Shown one piece after another: positions 8,201 through 15,398 of a DNA stretch of 64,000 nt. The notes below the pieces were generated by a model. That model did no database searches, was not told the DNA's origin, and saw only the letters and a program-made list of their open reading frames with translations. A program made the position numbers and the translations under genes. Source of the stretch: Hymenobacter aquaticus (GTDB lineage Bacteria > Bacteroidota > Bacteroidia > Cytophagales > Hymenobacteraceae); the NCBI RefSeq assembly GCF_004765605.1, contig NZ_SRLC01000002.1:248001-312000 (forward strand). The letters are read 5' to 3'. The first letter of the stretch is position 1. Every line of letters begins with the position of its first letter.

Positions 8201-9712
8201 CTAAACCGTAGCGGCGGCAATATGTTCGGTGGGCATCTCCACGTCCACGCCCAGGCCTTTGGCAATGGCCATGCCCAGGCGGATGTCGGCGCGGAACCAG
8301 TGGCAGAGCTGGCGCTGGGTGATGAGGTCTTTCTTGGGGCCCTCGATGCCGCTCATCGAGCCCACCACGTTGCTGATCAGGTTCTTCTGCGCCTGAGCGT
8401 CGAGCAGGCGGAACAGGTTGCCGGCTTGCGTGTAGTGGTCGTCGTTGCCGGGGCCGGCGTTCCGGTCGTAGCGGTCGGCGAAGAGGCCGTCGAGCTCCTG
8501 GGCGGGTTCCCCGACGGTTTTGTCTTCCACGGGGCCATCGAAGGAGTTGGGGAAGTAGTTGGGGCCGGGGCCGCCGTTGTCGCCGAGGGCCATGCGGCCG
8601 TCGCGCTGGTAGTTGCTGAAGCCGTAGGGGCAGGCATTCACGGGCAGGTGCTCGTAGTTGACGCCCAGACGGTAGCGGTGCGCATCGGGGTAGCTCAGGA
8701 TACGGCCCTGCAGCATTTTGTCGGGCGAGTAGCCGATGCCGTCTACCACGTGGGCCGGCGAAAAGGCCGCCTGCTCGACGTGGGCGTGGTAGTTGACGGG
8801 TACCTCGTTCAGCTCCATTACGCCCACCTCGTGCAGCGGGAACTCACCCTGGGGCCATACTTTGGTCAGGTCGAAGGGGTTCCAGCGGAAGGTTTTGGCC
8901 TGCTCATCGGTCATCACCTGGATGAACATCTTCCAGCGGGGGAAATTGCCGTTGTCGATGGCCGCTACCAGGTCGTGCTGGGCGAAGTCGGCGTCCTCGC
9001 CCTTCATCCGGATGGCGTCCTCGTTCGAGAAGTTTTTCACGCCCTGCTCGGTGCGGAAGTGGAATTTCACCCACACCCGCTCGTTTTCGGCGTTGATCAG
9101 CGAGAAAGTATGGGAGCCGTAGCCGTGCATGTGGCGGTAGCCGTAGGGCGTGCCCCGGTCACTCATCAGAATCGTGACCTGGTGCAGGCTTTCGGGGTTC
9201 AGGCTCCAGAAGTCCCACATCATCGTGGGCGACTTGCGGTTGGAGCGGGCCTCGCGCTTCTGGGTGTGGATAAAGTCGGGAAACTTCACCGGGTCTTTCA
9301 CGAAGAACACCGGCGTGTTATTGCCCACCAGGTCCCAGTTGCCGTCTTCGGTGTAGAACTTCAGGGCGAAGCCGCGGGGGTCCCGCTCGGTGTCGGCCGA
9401 GCCTTTCTCGCCGCCCACGGTGCTGAAACGGGCAAACATGCGGCACTCGTTGCCGATTTTGCTGAACAGCTTGGCCCGGGTCAGGTGGGTAATGTCGTGG
9501 GTGACGGTGAAGGTACCGTAGGCCCCCGAGCCCTTGGCGTGCACTACGCGCTCCGGAATCCGCTCCCGGTTGAAGTGGGCCAGCTTTTCGTGCAGGAAGT
9601 AGTCTTGCAGCAGCAAGGGGCCGCGGGCACCGGCCGAAACCGAGTTCTGGTTGTCGAATATCGGGCGGCCCGCCGCCGTGGTCAGCTTCTTGGGTTGCGT
9701 GGATTCTTCCAT
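8201..9712 (-). CDS. katA: Catalase, small-subunit haem type
   Basis: A 503-residue monofunctional haem catalase that converts hydrogen peroxide to water and oxygen. The distal catalytic His lies in 'ERVVHAKGSGAYGTF' (near residue 57), the catalytic Asn in 'GNWDLVGNN', and the proximal haem-ligand signature is 'RILSYPDAHRYRLG' with its Tyr. The length fits the clade of about 480-510 residues. I chose ATG 9712 (MEESTQPKKLTTAAGRPIFDNQ) because family similarity begins right after it; the longer ORF to 9769 would add an atypical tail. It is divergent from oxyR, its expected peroxide-responsive regulator. A near-consensus -7 element (AACCTTTG, minus strand, 9767-9774) would give a leader of about 50 bases. 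Confidence 0.96.
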   Translation of the reverse strand: MEESTQPKKLTTAAGRPIFDNQNSVSAGARGPLLLQDYFLHEKLAHFNRERIPERVVHAKGSGAYGTFTVTHDITHLTRAKLFSKIGNECRMFARFSTVGGEKGSADTERDPRGFALKFYTEDGNWDLVGNNTPVFFVKDPVKFPDFIHTQKREARSNRKSPTMMWDFWSLNPESLHQVTILMSDRGTPYGYRHMHGYGSHTFSLINAENERVWVKFHFRTEQGVKNFSNEDAIRMKGEDADFAQHDLVAAIDNGNFPRWKMFIQVMTDEQAKTFRWNPFDLTKVWPQGEFPLHEVGVMELNEVPVNYHAHVEQAAFSPAHVVDGIGYSPDKMLQGRILSYPDAHRYRLGVNYEHLPVNACPYGFSNYQRDGRMALGDNGGPGPNYFPNSFDGPVEDKTVGEPAQELDGLFADRYDRNAGPGNDDHYTQAGNLFRLLDAQAQKNLISNVVGSMSGIEGPKKDLITQRQLCHWFRADIRLGMAIAKGLGVDVEMPTEHIAAATV

Positions 9713-9782
9713 GAGAGTAGCAGTGTAGAGTGAAAGGATAGGGAAAGCGCCGGGAGTAGCGGCGGACAAAGGTTGAGCTTCT

Positions 9783-9842
9783 ACAGTTATAATGAAAATT
9801 GATATTTATGATACAGTTATAGTTAATGACTATATTTGCGCT
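9783..9842. promoter_or_regulatory. katA-oxyR divergent regulatory region with OxyR-type site
   Basis: ATAGTTAATGACTAT at 9819-9833 fits one half of the known OxyR footprint (ATAG, seven bases, CTAT). The nine-base word ACAGTTATA occurs at 9783 and again at 9814, 31 bp apart, about three helical turns. TATATTTG at 9831-9838 is a perfect Bacteroidota -7 element for oxyR and overlaps the site, which suggests autoregulation. Initiation about five bases downstream would fall at or near the ATG at 9843, so the oxyR mRNA may be leaderless. Confidence 0.65.
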
Positions 9843-10775
9843 ATGAATCTGCAACAGCTCGAATACCTCGTGGCCCTCGATACCCACCGGCAATTTGTGC
9901 TGGCCGCCGAAAAATGCTTTGTCACCCAGCCCACCCTGAGCATGCAGGTGCAGAAGCTGGAAGAGGAGCTGGGCGTGCTGCTCTTCGACCGGACCACCAA
10001 GGGCGTGCGGCCCACGGCGGTGGGCGAGAAGGTGGTGCAGCAGGCCCGGCAGGTGCTGCGCGAGGTGCAGCAGCTCCACGAGGTAGTGCAGCTCGAAAAG
10101 GGCGACCTGGTGGGCGAGCTGCGCCTGGGCGTGATTCCGACGCTGGCGCCCTACCTGGTGCCGCTGTTTCTGGTGGAGCTGGCCGCGCGCTACCCCCAGC
10201 TGCGCCTGCACGTGGAAGAGCTGCAGTCGGCCGCCATTATGCAGCGCCTCAAAGACCACACCCTCGACGTGGGCCTGCTCGTGACGCCGCTGGAAGACCG
10301 GGCCCTGCGCGAAATTCCGGTGCTGGAAGAGCCGTTTCTGGGCTACGTGGCCGAAGGGCATCCGCTGTATAGCAAGGAGCTGCTGACGCCCGCCGACCTC
10401 GACGCCGACGGCCTCTGGCTGCTCCAGCAGGGCCACTGCTTCCGCCATCAGGTGCTCAACCTCTGCAACCCGCCCGCGCCGGCCACGCCCCGGCCCTACA
10501 CCTACGAAAGCGGCTCCATCGAAACCCTGAAGCAGCTGGTGGCCCGCACCAACGGCTACACGCTGGTGCCGGAGCTTTCGGTGCTCGACGAGGTGGGTCA
10601 GAACCCGATGGTGAAGCGCTTTGCCGCGCCCGAGCCGGTGCGGGAGGTGAGTTTGGTGGTCCACCACGGCTTCGTGCGCCTGCCGCTGCTGGCTACCCTG
10701 CGCGACGTTATTCTGGCCCAGCTGCCGGCGCGGCTGCAAGTGGGCCGGGCCGGGCAAAAGATTCGGTGGAAGTAA
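9843..10775 (+). CDS. oxyR: OxyR-type LysR family peroxide sensor/regulator
   Basis: A 310-residue LysR-family regulator. The N-terminal winged helix-turn-helix is clear (MNLQQLEYLVALDTHRQFVLA...TQPTLSMQVQKLEEELG). The diagnostic feature is 'GHCFRHQVLNLC' near residue 200. It places two cysteines nine positions apart, exactly like the redox pair Cys199/Cys208 of Escherichia coli OxyR (GHCLRDQAMGFC). Oxidation of this pair by peroxide switches the DNA-binding mode. Divergent placement next to a catalase gene is the classical arrangement. ATG 9843 is chosen over an upstream start at 9792, because LysR proteins begin with this M-x-L-x-x-L-x-x-(L/F) pattern and the promoter lies between the two. 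Confidence 0.93.
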   Translation: MNLQQLEYLVALDTHRQFVLAAEKCFVTQPTLSMQVQKLEEELGVLLFDRTTKGVRPTAVGEKVVQQARQVLREVQQLHEVVQLEKGDLVGELRLGVIPTLAPYLVPLFLVELAARYPQLRLHVEELQSAAIMQRLKDHTLDVGLLVTPLEDRALREIPVLEEPFLGYVAEGHPLYSKELLTPADLDADGLWLLQQGHCFRHQVLNLCNPPAPATPRPYTYESGSIETLKQLVARTNGYTLVPELSVLDEVGQNPMVKRFAAPEPVREVSLVVHHGFVRLPLLATLRDVILAQLPARLQVGRAGQKIRWK

Positions 10776-10838
10776 CGGCCGAGCTTGCGCCAAAGCCGGG
10801 TGCTTTCCGTACGTCAGGGAAAGCAACTGCCCGATTTC

Positions 10839-11612
10839 ATGCCCCAACCGATTGACTTGCCCGCGCTGGAAGCGGGCACCGGCCCGCTAACCTTTGTTTT
10901 TCTGCACTACTGGGCCGGCAGCGGCCGGGAATGGCAGCTGGTCCTGGATGAGCTCAGCCCCGATTTTCACGGCCTGGCCCCCGACCTGCGCGGCTTCGGG
11001 GCCGCCCCGGCCCCGGCCAGCGGCTACGCCGTGGCAGACTACGCCGCCGACGTGCTGGCCTTTATCCAGCAGCGCGGCCTAACCAACTTCGTGCTGGTGG
11101 GCCACTCGATGGGGGCCAAGACGGCCATGTTTGTGGCTTCCGAGCAGCCCGCCGGCCTGCGGGGCCTGGTGCTGCTGGCCCCGTCGCCGCCCACCATCGA
11201 GCCCATGACCGACGAGGAGCGCCAGGCTTCGCTCAAGGCCTTCGGGCGGCCCGAAGCGGCGGCCGCTACGTTTGCCAAAATCGTGGTGCGGCCGGTGGCG
11301 GAGCAGGTCAAGGCCACGATTATCGAAGACAACCTGCGCGCTTCCCACCCGGCCTGGGACGCGTGGATGCGCTCCGGCAGCCGGGAAAATATTGCTGCCC
11401 GCCTGTGCCTGGTGCAAGTGCCCTGCCTCATCATCACCGGCAGCGCCGACCCGATTATGTCGCCCTCGGTGCACGGCCTGGAAACCCTGCCCTACCTGCC
11501 TGAAGGTACGCCGCTGGAAATCCTCGGCGGCGTGGGCCACCTGCCCCCACTGGAAGCCCCGGTGGAAGTAGCCCGGCTGCTGCGGGAGTTCGTTGGGAAA
11601 CACGGATTGTAG
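10839..11612 (+). CDS. Alpha/beta hydrolase
   Basis: A 257-residue alpha/beta-hydrolase fold protein. The oxyanion region is 'FVFLHYWAGSGREW', the nucleophile elbow is 'LVGHSMGAKTAM' (Ser near residue 94), the acid is in 'ITGSADPIMS' and the catalytic His in 'GGVGHLPPLEAP'. No signal peptide is present. It lies 63 bp after oxyR on the same strand and may be co-transcribed, so a link to oxidative stress (for example a perhydrolase or esterase) is possible but not shown. I prefer ATG 10839 to the TTG at 10785, since the latter adds 18 residues with no family resemblance. Confidence 0.85.
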   Translation: MPQPIDLPALEAGTGPLTFVFLHYWAGSGREWQLVLDELSPDFHGLAPDLRGFGAAPAPASGYAVADYAADVLAFIQQRGLTNFVLVGHSMGAKTAMFVASEQPAGLRGLVLLAPSPPTIEPMTDEERQASLKAFGRPEAAAATFAKIVVRPVAEQVKATIIEDNLRASHPAWDAWMRSGSRENIAARLCLVQVPCLIITGSADPIMSPSVHGLETLPYLPEGTPLEILGGVGHLPPLEAPVEVARLLREFVGKHGL

Positions 11613-11696
11613 TTTGTTAGGCGGTTGTGTAGAGCATCGTGTTTATTACGCAGATGCGAGACACCTTGTGTGCTGACATTCCTCAGGTAGTTCCTT

Positions 11697-12206
11697 ATGA
11701 TATCATCCGCTACAACGCTGCCCGAAATTCTCGTTGTGTTACGCCTGTTTTGGCGGCGGCAAGGCATTGCCGGCCTGCCCATACCTTTGCTATCTGTGCG
11801 GGAAATTGCTGCTGTGCATGGCCTTGTGCTGCCACCCGACTTCGAGCAGCTGTACTCCACAGTCAATGGTATGCCGCAGATCTATCCGAGTGATATGGAC
11901 GAGAATGGGTTTTCAGTTCTACCTGTGGAGGCCCTGCACCCGCAGCAGCAGGATTTTCTGGTAATACACGACCAGAAGGCCAGGCATGAGCAAATGGCCG
12001 TAACGGTCTTCGTCGATTATCTACAGGGGTGCTGGTGGTACGGGTTTGCGGCCGATGCCAGCGGCGAAACCTACCGAATCGGGATTATGCCAGCCAAAGG
12101 AGTGTTCAAGGTGCTGACCACATCCCTGGCGGAGTTTCTGCAGTGGTATGTGGAAGATGCCGATGCGCTGTACCACTCCGACTATACTTTCGAGACGCTA
12201 CTGTAG
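11697..12206 (+). CDS. SMI1/KNR4 (SUKH)-like protein
   Basis: A 169-residue protein. The segment 'VHGLVLPPDFEQLYSTVNGM' (residues about 38-57) resembles the SUKH-fold core, where a Leu-Pro pair is followed by an aromatic-rich helix and an Asn-Gly turn. A later 'FVDYLQGCWWYGFAAD' is consistent with the central strands of that fold. SUKH proteins are often immunity proteins for contact toxins, but others are solitary and of unknown role. No toxin gene is adjacent here, so an immunity function is only a possibility. Codon use is less GC-biased than in neighbouring genes, which hints at separate ancestry. Confidence 0.55.
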   Translation: MISSATTLPEILVVLRLFWRRQGIAGLPIPLLSVREIAAVHGLVLPPDFEQLYSTVNGMPQIYPSDMDENGFSVLPVEALHPQQQDFLVIHDQKARHEQMAVTVFVDYLQGCWWYGFAADASGETYRIGIMPAKGVFKVLTTSLAEFLQWYVEDADALYHSDYTFETLL

Positions 12207-12254
12207 GCTGGGCTGACCAACGAATGCCGCCTGGTTTTCCGCAACTTTACCTGC

Positions 12255-14264
12255 ATGAAGTTTCTGCTGTTTCTAAGTCTGCTCGTCGTGGCTACCGCCT
12301 GCGCCGTTTCCCATAAGACCACCTCCAAGGTTCCTGATTTTGCCGCCTACCCGACTTACACCGGCTCCGACCTGGGCTTGACGTTCGTGCGGGGGCAGGC
12401 CACGCTGCGGGTGTGGGCGCCCACGGCCGAGGCTTTGCAGCTCAAGCTCTACGCCGAAGGCACGGGCGGGGCGCCGGTGGCAACCTACGCCATGCAAAAA
12501 TCCACGGGTGGGACCTGGGTGTACCAGCTGCCGGCCCGGCCGCCGGGGCGGTTTTACGTGGTGCAGGCCACGATTGGGGGCAAACAAATGGCCGAGGTAC
12601 CCGACCCCTACGTGCACGCCGTGGGCCTCAACGGCCTGCGCGGGGCCCTGCTCGACCCGGCCACGGCCAGCCCCGCCGCCTGGCCCGACGACCGGCGGCC
12701 CGAGCTGAAACAGGCCACCGACATCGTCATTGGCGAAGCCCACGTGCGCGACTTGAGCATGCATCCGCAGTCGGGCATCGCGCACAAGGGCAAATTCCTG
12801 GGCCTGACGGAAACCGGCACCCACGGCCCCGAGGGCGTGAGCACCGGCTTGGCGCACGTGCAGGAGCTGGGCATCACCCACCTGCACCTGCTGCCCACCA
12901 ACGATTTTGCCTCCGTGGACGAAAGCCGCCTGGAGGAAAACCGTTACAACTGGGGCTACGACCCGCTGCACTATTCCGTGCCCGAGGGCAGCTATAGCAC
13001 CGACCCCGCCGACCCGGCCGCCCGCATCCGGGAGCTGAAGCAGCTGGTCCAGACCCTGCACCGCCGCGAGCTGCGCTTGGTGCTCGACGTGGTGTACAAC
13101 CACACCGCCGACGCCGCCCGCAGCTCTTTCGACCAGCTCGTGCCGGGTTATTATTACCGCCAAAAGCCCGACGGCACCTATTCCGACGCCACGGCCTGCG
13201 GCAACGAAGTGGCTTCCGAGCGGACGATGGTGCGCAAGCTCATCGTGGAGTCGGTGGCGTACTGGGCCCGGGAATACCACGTCGACGGCTTCCGCTTCGA
13301 CCTCATGGGCGTGCTCGACTTGCGCACCATGCGGGCCGTGCGCGTGGCCCTCGACGAAATTGACCACAGCATTTTCGTGTACGGGGAAGGCTGGACGGCC
13401 GGCAGTAGCCCTTTGCCCGAAACCGAGCGGGCCGTGAAAGCCAATATCCTGAAGCTGGACCGGGTTGCGGCCTTCGGCGACGAGCTGCGCGACGGGGTGA
13501 AGGGCCACTACGCCCGCCAGACCGAGCCCGGCTTTGCCAGCGGGCAGCCCGGCCTGGAGGAAAGCGTGAAGTTCGGCATCGTGGGGGCCACCCAGCACCC
13601 GCAGCTCGACTATGCCAAGGTGAACTACTCGAAGGCGCCCTGGGCTACGGAGCCCGGCCAGGCCATCAACTACGTAGCCTGCCACGACGACCGGGTACTC
13701 TGGGACAAGCTCACGGTGGCCAACCCCGGCGCTTCGGAAGAAGAGCTGCTGCGGATGGACGTGCTCAGCAACACCATCGTCTTTACCAGCCAGGGCGTGC
13801 CGTTTTTGCCCGTCGGCGACGAGTTTCTGCGCACCAAGGGCGGCTCCCACAACTCCTACAACCTGCCCGACAACGTGAACCAGCTCGACTGGGCCCGCAA
13901 GGCGCGGTACCGGAGCGTGTTCGGGTTTTACCAGCAGCTCATCGGCCTGCGCCGCGCCCACCCGGCCTTCCGCCTGCCCACCCGGGCGCTGGTCGAAAAG
14001 CACCTGGCGTTTCTGCCCGCCATGCCGGCCAATACCATCGGCTACCAGCTGCTGCACCACGCCGGCAACGACGACTGGGGCACGATTACGGTGCTGCTGA
14101 ACGGCAACCGCGCGCCAGCCACCGTGCCCGCGCCGGCCGGGACGTACACGGTAGTGCTGCGCGGCCAGGAAATCAACCAGAAAGGTCTGGGTACGCTGAC
14201 CGTAGCCGCCGGCCAGCCCCTGACGCTGCCCGCCTCTTCGGCCCTGATTCTGGTGCAGCCCTAG
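12255..14264 (+). CDS. pulA: Type I pullulanase, lipoprotein
   Basis: A 669-residue GH13 debranching enzyme cleaving alpha-1,6 bonds in pullulan or branched glucans. The diagnostic type I motif YNWGYDP is present near residue 235. GH13 regions follow: DVVYNH, GFRFDLMG (nucleophile Asp), YGEGW (acid/base Glu) and NYVACHDD. An N-terminal CBM48-like domain ('ATLRVWAPTAEALQLKLY') precedes the catalytic barrel. The N-terminus (MKFLLFLSLLVVATAC) looks like a lipoprotein signal with Cys16 as the lipidation site, so the enzyme is probably attached to the envelope. No SusC/SusD pair is adjacent, so it is not part of a visible polysaccharide utilisation locus. Confidence 0.92.
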   Translation: MKFLLFLSLLVVATACAVSHKTTSKVPDFAAYPTYTGSDLGLTFVRGQATLRVWAPTAEALQLKLYAEGTGGAPVATYAMQKSTGGTWVYQLPARPPGRFYVVQATIGGKQMAEVPDPYVHAVGLNGLRGALLDPATASPAAWPDDRRPELKQATDIVIGEAHVRDLSMHPQSGIAHKGKFLGLTETGTHGPEGVSTGLAHVQELGITHLHLLPTNDFASVDESRLEENRYNWGYDPLHYSVPEGSYSTDPADPAARIRELKQLVQTLHRRELRLVLDVVYNHTADAARSSFDQLVPGYYYRQKPDGTYSDATACGNEVASERTMVRKLIVESVAYWAREYHVDGFRFDLMGVLDLRTMRAVRVALDEIDHSIFVYGEGWTAGSSPLPETERAVKANILKLDRVAAFGDELRDGVKGHYARQTEPGFASGQPGLEESVKFGIVGATQHPQLDYAKVNYSKAPWATEPGQAINYVACHDDRVLWDKLTVANPGASEEELLRMDVLSNTIVFTSQGVPFLPVGDEFLRTKGGSHNSYNLPDNVNQLDWARKARYRSVFGFYQQLIGLRRAHPAFRLPTRALVEKHLAFLPAMPANTIGYQLLHHAGNDDWGTITVLLNGNRAPATVPAPAGTYTVVLRGQEINQKGLGTLTVAAGQPLTLPASSALILVQP

Positions 14265-14354
14265 CTCGGCCGTCGTAACCGTGGGGCCGCCGATGGGGTA
14301 AGACCCTTGGGACGGACTGGACTTGTTCCGCCCGCGCTGCCTCACCCCCCACGA

Positions 14355-15179
14355 ATGACTTTACTTTCGGAAATGAGCCGGGCCTGGCGCCGGCACTGGC
14401 CGCACTACGCGGCCGAGGCGGTGGGCATCGGTGTTTTTATGCTGTGCGGCAGCCTGCTCACCATCCTGTTTGAGCACCCGGACTTTCCAGGGTATCAGGC
14501 CTTGGCCAGCCAGGAAGTACTGCGCCGGGCCGGTATCGGGCTGGGCATGGCCCTGGTTATCGTGGGTATCGTCTACAATCCGTGGGGCAAGAAGTCGGGG
14601 GCGCACATCAACCCGGCCGTGACGCTGGGCTTCTGGCAGCTGGGCAAAATCCGGCGGGCCGACGCGCTGTGGTATCTGCTGGCCCAGGTGGTTGGGGCCC
14701 TGCTGATGGGGCAGGTGCTCAAAGCCGTGCTCGGCGCTTACTTTGCCCACCCCGCCGTCAACTACCTGGTGACGGCGCCCAAGCCGCCGCACGGGCTTGG
14801 CGTCGCCTTTGCCGCCGAGTTCGTCATTTCCTTTGCATTAATGCTGGTGTTGCTGCTGGCCCTGCACCACGCCACGCTCAAAAAAGCCGCCGGCTGGCTG
14901 ATCGGCATGTTGCTATTCCTGTACATCACCTTCGAAACGCCGCTCTCGGGCATGAGCCTCAACCCGGCCCGCACCCTGGGCAGCGCCGTAGCCGCCGGCC
15001 ACTACCGGGGCCTGTGGCTGTACTGGGTAGCGCCGCTGGCCGGCATGTGGCTGGCAGCCGTCTTTTTCAACAAAGCCCATAAAGGCCAGGAGCTGGCCTG
15101 CGCCATCCTGGCCGGCTGCGACGCGGCACCCAACACACCGCACGCCACCGAGCCACCAGTATACCCGCAGGAGCGGTGA
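14355..15179 (+). CDS. MIP family channel (aquaporin/glycerol facilitator-like)
   Basis: A 274-residue integral membrane protein with six hydrophobic spans and the two pore half-helices that define the family: HINPAVT near residue 85 and SLNPART near residue 204. The second motif lacks the aspartate (NPARD) of glycerol facilitators, so a water or other small-solute channel is more likely, though this is not decisive. ATG 14355 is the first start giving a standard N-terminus (MTLLSEMSRAWRRHWPHYAAEAVG). It follows pulA by 90 bp, but a functional link is not evident. Confidence 0.9.
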   Translation: MTLLSEMSRAWRRHWPHYAAEAVGIGVFMLCGSLLTILFEHPDFPGYQALASQEVLRRAGIGLGMALVIVGIVYNPWGKKSGAHINPAVTLGFWQLGKIRRADALWYLLAQVVGALLMGQVLKAVLGAYFAHPAVNYLVTAPKPPHGLGVAFAAEFVISFALMLVLLLALHHATLKKAAGWLIGMLLFLYITFETPLSGMSLNPARTLGSAVAAGHYRGLWLYWVAPLAGMWLAAVFFNKAHKGQELACAILAGCDAAPNTPHATEPPVYPQER

Positions 15180-15182
15180 AAT

Positions 15183-15398
15183 GGTGAATGAGTGAAGTAG
15201 AAAAACGTGTCCCTGCGAGCTTGCGAAGCACTCCGTCCTCTGCTAGCGACAAACGTCCTTTTACCACAAAGCCCTTTCCCGCACGAGCAGGAAAGGGCTT
15301 TTCATATTAGAAAGCTCAGCACATTTCAGAGGACGGCTTGCTTCGTGCCTCGCAATGCCAGGAACTCACTCATTCACTCATTCACCCATTCACCGCTA
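15183..15398. repeat. Composite palindromic element, full copy A
   Basis: Outer GTGAATGA-type repeats (15183-15200) are inverted at 15364-15398. Inside, a CTGCGAGCTTGCGAAGCA half (from 15213) and a TGCTTCGTGCCTCGCAA half (to 15356) are inverted. CCGTCCTCTG (15233-15242) pairs with CAGAGGACGG (15327-15336). The core hairpin is AAAGCCCTTTCC (15268-15279) / GGAAAGGGCTTT (15290-15301). A second copy lies at 45931-46085 and a truncated one at 40520-40665. It lies between convergent genes and the core hairpin, followed by TTTT, can also act as a terminator. Confidence 0.75.

Noticed and set aside
8168..9733. Plus-strand frame opposite katA
   Set aside because: Antisense shadow of a well-conserved catalase; no protein-like features.
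11697..12206. Immunity protein of a contact toxin system
   Set aside because: The fold is SUKH-like, but no toxin, export gene or repeat of immunity genes is beside it.
12273..14345. Minus-strand frame opposite pulA
   Set aside because: Antisense shadow; composition is like other high-GC antisense frames.
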